The translations under genes and the position numbers were made by a program. Of a stretch of 64,000 nucleotides of DNA, positions 59,265 through 64,000 are shown piece after piece; the stretch's first letter is position 1; the number at the start of each line of letters is the position of its first letter. The stretch covers positions 363,295-427,294 of the forward strand of contig NZ_KE159708.1 of the NCBI RefSeq assembly GCF_000403435.2, read 5' to 3'. The stretch is from Oscillibacter sp. 1-3 (GTDB lineage: Bacteria > Bacillota > Clostridia > Oscillospirales > Oscillospiraceae). The notes under the pieces are model-generated. The model was not told the DNA's origin. It did not search any database and was given only the letters and a program-made list of their open reading frames with translations.

Positions 59265-61805
59265 TTGGGTATTGAGAAATACAGGGTCCATGAGGTGGCG
59301 AAAGACTTTGGCCTTCCCACCAAGACCATCACCGAAATTCTGACAAAGTATGTGGCCGCGCCAAAGAACCACATGCAGGTCCTGACGGATCACGAGCTGT
59401 CCGTGATCTTTGACTATCTGACCCAGAAAAATCCGGTCTCCAGCATCCAGGACATCTTTGCCGATGTTCAGAAAAAGGCGGAGGAGAAGGCCGCCGAAAA
59501 GCAGGCCCAGAAGCCGGTTTCCGGTCAGCAGGCCGCTTCGGGTCAGCAGCCCGCTTCGGGTCAGCAGCCGGCTTCCGGTCAGCAGGGCAGGGGACAGGCG
59601 GCCTCCGGCAGGCCCGGACAGCCGGGACAGCGGCCCCAGGGCGGCGGTCAAAGGGCGGCTGGCGGTCAGCAGCCGAGGGCCGGGGGACAGAGACCCGCCG
59701 CCTCCGGTCAAAGACCGGCTGGCGGTCAGCAGCCCGTTTCGGGCCAGCAGTCCGCTTCGGGTCAGCAGCCGGCTTCCGGTCAGCAGCCGGCTTCCGGTCA
59801 GCGGCCCGCCAGCCGTGTGCCCCAGAAGAAGATCGTGGACACCCGCAAGGGCGGGGACGTGAACCTGGCCAAGTACGACGAGCGCCTGGAGACTCTGGGC
59901 GGCCAGCGGGGCGAGCGGATGCAGCAGCAGCGGGGCGGCAAGGAGAAATTCCGCAATAACGGCCAGCGCCGGGGCGGCATGACCTTCTCCAACAAGCGCC
60001 GCCAGGACGAGGCGGAGAAGATGCGCCGCCTCCAGCTGGAGATCGCCAAAAAGGCCCCCCTCAAGGTCCAGATTCCTGACGAGATCAGCGTGGGCGAGCT
60101 GGCCAGCCGCATGAAGAAAACCGGCGCGGAGGTGGTCAAGGTGCTGATGAAAAACGGCATCATGGCCTCCCTGCCCCAGATGATCGACTTCGACACCGCC
60201 TCCTTCGTGGCGGAAGAGATGGGCTGCAAGGTGGAAAAAGAGGTGGTCGTCACCATTGAGGAAAAGCTCATCGACGCCACCGAGGACCGTCCCGAGGACC
60301 TGGTGTCCCGGGCGCCCGTGGTGGTGGTCATGGGCCACGTGGACCACGGCAAGACCTCTTTGCTTGATACCATCCGCAACACCTCCGTGGCCGCCGGAGA
60401 GGCCGGCGGCATCACCCAGCACATTGGCGCCTATCAGGTGCAGGTGAACGGCAAGCCCGTCACCTTCCTGGATACGCCGGGCCATGAGGCGTTTACCTCC
60501 ATGCGCGCCCGGGGCGCCATGATTACGGACATCGCCATCTTGATGGTGGCGGCGGACGACGGCATCATGCCGCAGACCATCGAGTCCATCAACCACGCCA
60601 AAGCCGCCGACATCCCCATCATCGTGGCGGTGAACAAGATCGACAAAGAGAACGCCAACCCAGACCGCGTCATGCAGCAGCTGACCGAGCACGGCCTGGT
60701 GCCCGAGGACTGGGGCGGCGAGACCATCTGCTGCAAGGTCTCCGCCAAAAAGAACATCGGCATTGAGAACCTGCTGGAGAACCTGGTGCTGCTGGCGGAG
60801 GTCCAGGAGCTGAAGGCCAATCCCAACCGGGCGGGCCAGGGCACCGTGATCGAGGCCCGGCTGGACAAGGGCCGCGGCCCCGTGGCTACCCTCCTGGTGC
60901 AAAACGGCACCTTGAAGCAGGGCGACATCATCATTGCCGGCACCGCCGTGGGCCGTGTCCGTACCATGCTGGACTATAAGGGCAACCGCCTCACCGAGGC
61001 CGGACCCTCCGTCCCCGTGGAGATCGCGGGCCTCAGCGAGGCCCCCACCGCCGGAAGCCCCTTCTTCGCCGTGGCCGACGAGCGCATGGCCCGGGCGCTG
61101 GTGGAGCAGCGCAAGGCCGAGGAGAAGGCCAAGGCCCTGGCTCCGGTGCAGAAGGTCTCTCTGGAGAACCTGTTCGACCAGATTCAGGCCGGTGAGCGCA
61201 AGGAGCTGGCCCTGATCGTCAAGGCCGACGTCCAGGGCAGCGTGGAGGCGGTGAAGGCCTCTTTGGAGAAGCTCTCCAACGACGAGGTCAACGTCCGGGT
61301 GATCCACGGCGGCGTGGGTGCTGTCAGCGAGTCGGACGTGATGCTGGCCTCCTCCTCGGGCGCCATCATTGTGGGCTTCAACGTCCGTCCCGACGCGGCC
61401 GCCCGGGACAGCGCCGCCCGGGCCAACGTGGATATGCGGATGTACCGGGTCATCTACGACTGTATCGACGAGATCACCGCCGCCATGAAGGGCATGCTGG
61501 CCCCCAAGTTCCGGGAGGTCATCCTGGGCCACGCGGAGATCCGGCAGACGTACAAGGTGTCCAGCGTGGGCACCGTGGCGGGCTGCTATGTCCAGGACGG
61601 CAAGATCGTCCGCTCCTGCTCCGTCCGCGTGGTGCGGGACGGCATCGTGATCCACGAGGGCCAGCTGGCCTCCCTCCAGCGGTTCAAGGACGCCGCAAAG
61701 GAGGTCGCCAGCGGGTACGAGTGCGGTATGACCATTGAGAAGTTCAACGACATCAAAGAGGGCGACATTATCGAAGGGTATACCATGGAGGAGATTCCCC
61801 AATAA
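59265..61805 (+). CDS. infB: Translation initiation factor IF-2
   Basis: 846 residues from TTG 59265 with GAGGTG about 8 nt upstream. IF2-N domain at the start ([20 protein letters not shown]), then a repetitive Gln/Ser/Gly/Pro-rich linker (about 84-183), a second IF2-N ([20 protein letters not shown]), then the GTPase domain: G1 [16 protein letters not shown]3 [14 protein letters not shown]4 VAVNKIDKE, followed by domains II-IV. It places initiator tRNA on the 30S subunit. Complete. Confidence 0.98.
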   Translation: MGIEKYRVHEVAKDFGLPTKTITEILTKYVAAPKNHMQVLTDHELSVIFDYLTQKNPVSSIQDIFADVQKKAEEKAAEKQAQKPVSGQQAASGQQPASGQQPASGQQGRGQAASGRPGQPGQRPQGGGQRAAGGQQPRAGGQRPAASGQRPAGGQQPVSGQQSASGQQPASGQQPASGQRPASRVPQKKIVDTRKGGDVNLAKYDERLETLGGQRGERMQQQRGGKEKFRNNGQRRGGMTFSNKRRQDEAEKMRRLQLEIAKKAPLKVQIPDEISVGELASRMKKTGAEVVKVLMKNGIMASLPQMIDFDTASFVAEEMGCKVEKEVVVTIEEKLIDATEDRPEDLVSRAPVVVVMGHVDHGKTSLLDTIRNTSVAAGEAGGITQHIGAYQVQVNGKPVTFLDTPGHEAFTSMRARGAMITDIAILMVAADDGIMPQTIESINHAKAADIPIIVAVNKIDKENANPDRVMQQLTEHGLVPEDWGGETICCKVSAKKNIGIENLLENLVLLAEVQELKANPNRAGQGTVIEARLDKGRGPVATLLVQNGTLKQGDIIIAGTAVGRVRTMLDYKGNRLTEAGPSVPVEIAGLSEAPTAGSPFFAVADERMARALVEQRKAEEKAKALAPVQKVSLENLFDQIQAGERKELALIVKADVQGSVEAVKASLEKLSNDEVNVRVIHGGVGAVSESDVMLASSSGAIIVGFNVRPDAAARDSAARANVDMRMYRVIYDCIDEITAAMKGMLAPKFREVILGHAEIRQTYKVSSVGTVAGCYVQDGKIVRSCSVRVVRDGIVIHEGQLASLQRFKDAAKEVASGYECGMTIEKFNDIKEGDIIEGYTMEEIPQ
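59514..59812 (+). repeat. SGQQ-type tandem repeat in the IF-2 linker
   Basis: About fifteen 12-18-bp units encoding (P/A)ASGQQ, AGGQQ or PGQR. The clearest runs are 59514-59586 and 59727-59805, where the 15-bp unit GGTCAGCAGCCGGCTTCC recurs nearly identically. Such tracts are prone to copy-number change. Confidence 0.85.
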
Positions 61806-61816
61806 CTGCGCATAAT

Positions 61817-61850
61817 AGGGGCGGCGGCTGTGCCGCCGCCCCTGGCTTTT
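61817..61850 (+). terminator. Terminator/attenuator between infB and rbfA
   Basis: AGGGGCGGCGGC-tgt-GCCGCCGCCCCT, perfect 12-bp stem, followed by GGCTTTT. rbfA has no evident promoter of its own, so partial read-through is expected. Confidence 0.75.
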
Positions 61851-61875
61851 ACCCGTCGGAGGGCAGCGGACCCCA

Positions 61876-61934
61876 TTCCGCCCCCGCAGGGCGGATTCCG
61901 AAGAATTACAAATCCCCCGCCCCCTGCCAAGGGG
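61876..61934. repeat. REP-like GC hairpins upstream of rbfA
   Basis: TCCGCCC-ccgca-GGGCGGA (61876-61894) and AAATCCCCCG followed by CCCC...GGGG (61910-61934). The second part resembles 34590-34620. Confidence 0.45.
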
Positions 61935-61953
61935 ACCAAAAGGAGGCATTTTT

Positions 61954-62334
61954 ATGTCAAGCAACCGAATCGGCCGCATCAACGAGGAGATCCAGCGGGA
62001 GCTCAGTGACCAGCTCCGCCGTCTGAAGGACCCCCGCGTCTCCCAAGTGGGCATGGTCTCCATTACCCGTGTGGATACCACCGGCGACCTGCGCTACGCA
62101 CGGATCTACGTCAGCGTTTTGGACAAGTCTCAGGAGAAGGACGTCCTCAAGGGCCTGAAATCCGCCTCCGGCTTCCTCCGCCGGGAGCTGGGCCGCGCCC
62201 TCCAGCTGCGCTATACCCCGGAGCTGCAGTTTATCGGCGACGACTCCATCCAGCACGGCGCCCATATTCTGGAGGTCCTGCGCCAGGTGGAGCGGGCGGA
62301 CGAGGCCCGGGGCGGACCGGAGACGGAGGAGTGA
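61954..62334 (+). CDS. rbfA: Ribosome-binding factor A
   Basis: 126 residues behind AAAAGGAGG. KH-like fold signature: RIGRINEEIQRELSDQLRRL, DPRVSQVGMVSITRVDTTGD, LRYARIYVSVLD and LRYTPELQFIGDDSIQHGAH. Needed for 16S rRNA 5'-end processing and 30S maturation. Typical place between infB and nrnA/truB. Confidence 0.97.
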   Translation: MSSNRIGRINEEIQRELSDQLRRLKDPRVSQVGMVSITRVDTTGDLRYARIYVSVLDKSQEKDVLKGLKSASGFLRRELGRALQLRYTPELQFIGDDSIQHGAHILEVLRQVERADEARGGPETEE

Positions 62335-62337
62335 GCC

Positions 62338-63297
62338 ATGCTGACAGTCTCTGAGACCGCCGCCCTGCTGCGGACGTTTGACAACGTGCTGATTCTCACC
62401 CACGTCCGTCCGGACGGGGATACCGTGGGCTGTGCCGCCGCGCTGTGCGCGGGGCTCCGGGCGCTGGGCAGGACGGCTTATCTTTTGCCCAATCCCGGCC
62501 TGACGGATACCACGGCGCCCTATTTCGCCCCCTACGCCGCCCCGGCGGACTTCGCGCCGGAGAAGGTGGTCTCCACGGACATCGCCGCGCTGAGTCTCCT
62601 GCCGGAAAATGCCGAAACGTACCGGGACCGGGTGGACCTGGCCATAGATCACCACCCCTCCTTCGAGGGCTTCGGCCGGGCCAATCTCCTCCGGGCGGAG
62701 GCCGCCGCCTGCGGGGAGCTGCTGTATGACGTTTTGCAGGAGCTGGGGCCCATCACGCCGGAAATCGCCCTGCCGCTGTATGTGGCGGTCTCCACGGACA
62801 CCGGCTGCTTTGCCTACGCAAACACCACCGCGGAGACCCACCGGGTGGCGGCGGCGCTGATGGAGATGGGCATTGACTGCCGGACCGTGAACAAGGTGTT
62901 CTTCCGCACCAAGACCCGGAAGCGGATGCAGCTGGAGGGGGCCATGCTGAGCGCCTGCGAGTTCTACGACCGGGACCGGGTGGCGGTCCTCTCCGTGCCG
63001 CTGGCTTTGATGGAGAAGTTCCAGGCCGCAGAGAGCGACGCCGAGGATCTGTCCGCCCTGGGGGGCCAGATCCAAGGAGTGGACTGCGCCGTCACCATGC
63101 GGGAGCTGCGGCCGGACGTGTGGAAGCTGTCCCTGCGCACCGGGGACCGGGTCAACGCGACCCGTGCCTGCGGCATCTTAGGCGGCGGCGGCCACGCGGC
63201 GGCGGCGGGCTGCACCGTGGAGGCCCCCTGGGCGGAGGCCAAACGGCGGATTCTGGATGCGGTAGCCCAGGTGGCGCCGGACTTTTCCGCAGATTAG
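62338..63297 (+). CDS. nrnA: DHH/DHHA1 phosphoesterase, bifunctional nanoRNase/pAp phosphatase
   Basis: 319 residues, start three bases after rbfA. DHH motifs: LTHVRPDGDTVGCAAAL (motif I), VSTDIAALSLLPE (II), VDLAIDHHPSFEGFGRANLL (III, DHH) and VAVSTDTGCFAYAN (IV); the C-terminal DHHA1 domain has ACGILGGGGHAAAAGCTVE. It degrades 2-5-nt RNAs and dephosphorylates 3'-phosphoadenosine 5'-phosphate. Members of this family also cleave pGpG, a link to the PilZ/cyclic-di-GMP genes that is only suggestive here. Confidence 0.94.
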   Translation: MLTVSETAALLRTFDNVLILTHVRPDGDTVGCAAALCAGLRALGRTAYLLPNPGLTDTTAPYFAPYAAPADFAPEKVVSTDIAALSLLPENAETYRDRVDLAIDHHPSFEGFGRANLLRAEAAACGELLYDVLQELGPITPEIALPLYVAVSTDTGCFAYANTTAETHRVAAALMEMGIDCRTVNKVFFRTKTRKRMQLEGAMLSACEFYDRDRVAVLSVPLALMEKFQAAESDAEDLSALGGQIQGVDCAVTMRELRPDVWKLSLRTGDRVNATRACGILGGGGHAAAAGCTVEAPWAEAKRRILDAVAQVAPDFSAD

Positions 63298-63332
63298 GAG
63301 TGAGGAGCTGGGAGGACGGACCGGGGAGAGAC

Positions 63333-64000
63333 GTGAAGCGCCCTGCCGGATTTCCCATAGATGCTATGGCAAGTGGAATTTTAGTGATCGACAAGCCCGC
63401 CGGGTGGACCTCCATGGACGTGTGCGCCAAGATTCGGGGAATTCTCCATGAGAAGCGGGTGGGCCACGGCGGGACCCTGGACCCCATGGCCACCGGCGTG
63501 CTGCCGGTGTTTGTGGGGCAGGCCACCAAGGCCGTGGAGTTCGCGGAGAACAGCCGCAAGGAGTATATCGCCGGGCTGCGGCTGGGCCTCGTCACCGACA
63601 CCCAGGACACCACCGGCGAGACGCTGGAGGCCCGCCCGGTCACAGTCTCCCGGCAGGAGCTGGAGGCTGCGCTGGACCGCTTTCGGGGGGAGATTCAGCA
63701 GATACCCCCCATGTACTCCGCCGTAAAGGTGCAGGGGAAGAAGCTCTATGAGCTGGCCCGGAAGGGCCGGGAGGTGGAGCGAAAGCCCCGGCCCGTGACC
63801 ATTCACGCCCTGGAGCTGCTGGAGCAGGCGGGGGAGACGGATTACCGCCTCCGCTGTGTCTGCTCCAAGGGCACGTACATCCGCACCCTCTGCCACGACA
63901 TCGGGCAGGTCCTGGGCTGCGGCGGCGCCATGTACGAGCTCCGCCGCGCCATGGCGGCGGAGTTCACCCTGGCGGAGGCCGTGACCATTGAGGATGTCCA
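63333..64000 (+). CDS. truB: tRNA pseudouridine(55) synthase TruB, truncated by window end
   Basis: The 3' end lies outside the window. Family motifs: GILVIDKPAGWTSMDVCAKI, the catalytic aspartate in GHGGTLDPMATGVLPV, KEYIAGLRLGLVTDTQDTTG, PPMYSAVKVQGKKLYELARK and CSKGTYIRTLCHDIG. It isomerises U55 of tRNA. I prefer GTG 63333 because GGGGAGAG lies just upstream, giving an 11-residue extension; ATG 63366 matches the usual family start but lacks a ribosome site. Both share the frame. Confidence 0.95.
   Translation, partial: MKRPAGFPIDAMASGILVIDKPAGWTSMDVCAKIRGILHEKRVGHGGTLDPMATGVLPVFVGQATKAVEFAENSRKEYIAGLRLGLVTDTQDTTGETLEARPVTVSRQELEAALDRFRGEIQQIPPMYSAVKVQGKKLYELARKGREVERKPRPVTIHALELLEQAGETDYRLRCVCSKGTYIRTLCHDIGQVLGCGGAMYELRRAMAAEFTLAEAVTIEDV

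Noticed and set aside
58299..62081. Very long open frame antisense to infB and its neighbours
   Set aside because: High G+C coding regions with G/C-rich third positions give long antisense frames; composition is Gly/His/Leu-rich without domains, and infB on the plus strand has full family motifs.

Overview
The window looks like a chromosomal segment from a motile, high-GC, endospore-lineage member of the Clostridia, most plausibly an Oscillospiraceae (Oscillibacter/Flavonifractor-like) bacterium. The reasons are the yabP-yabQ-divIC sporulation/division cluster, SLH-anchored surface proteins, the Gram-positive FliW-CsrA pair, a Bacillota-type rimP-nusA-rnpM-L7Ae-infB operon, and frequent GTG/TTG starts with strong AGGAGG ribosome sites. 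The genus is an inference. No rRNA, tRNA, CRISPR array, prophage or intact insertion sequence was seen.

Layout. 1-8.65 kb: a hypothetical protein, a C39-like peptidase, a solitary FtsE-like ATPase, a methyl-accepting chemotaxis protein, a large FtsA-like actin-fold protein with extra beta-grasp-like modules, a polybasic membrane-anchored protein, and a convergent, overlapping ClpB-D2-like AAA+ ATPase. 8.65-15.9 kb (minus strand): a late flagellar operon flgM-flgN-flgK-flgL-DUF6470-fliW-csrA-yjfB behind a clear sigma-28 promoter. 16-20.6 kb (minus): cheA-cheW-cheR-cheB behind a TTGACA-17-TATACT promoter. 20.7-33.1 kb (plus): a ylqG/fliK-like gene, an flhB-like gene, a PilZ protein, two giant SLH surface proteins and a second PilZ protein, apparently one transcription unit.

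33.2-39.7 kb (plus): arginine deiminase, ornithine carbamoyltransferase and a YfcC/ArcD-type carrier (carbamate kinase not seen), then a polar amino acid ABC transporter with its own promoter and an ArgR-box-like inverted repeat. 40-46.4 kb (minus): a phosphoesterase, a GNAT acetyltransferase, then the conserved spoVB-mazG-hup-rqcP-yabP-yabQ-divIC-yabR cluster. 46.6-56.2 kb (minus): recJ-relA-dtd-hypothetical-MBL hydrolase-hemZ-kinase-zinc ribbon-purine nucleoside phosphorylase. 56.3-64 kb (plus): rimP-nusA-rnpM-L7Ae-infB-rbfA-nrnA-truB, preceded by a promoter and a leader terminator.

The points most worth a second look are: (i) the PilZ-SLH-SLH-PilZ gene set directly downstream of flagellar genes, which suggests cyclic-di-GMP control of a surface layer; (ii) a GTGTND repeat module shared by the variable domains of FlgK and FlgL; (iii) intergenic islands of back-to-back perfect hairpins at 8.7-8.9, 39.7-40.0 and 43.1-43.4 kb, two of which share a TTTGAAAAA-ended element; (iv) six cadherin-like repeats in the second SLH protein, each with one conserved cysteine.
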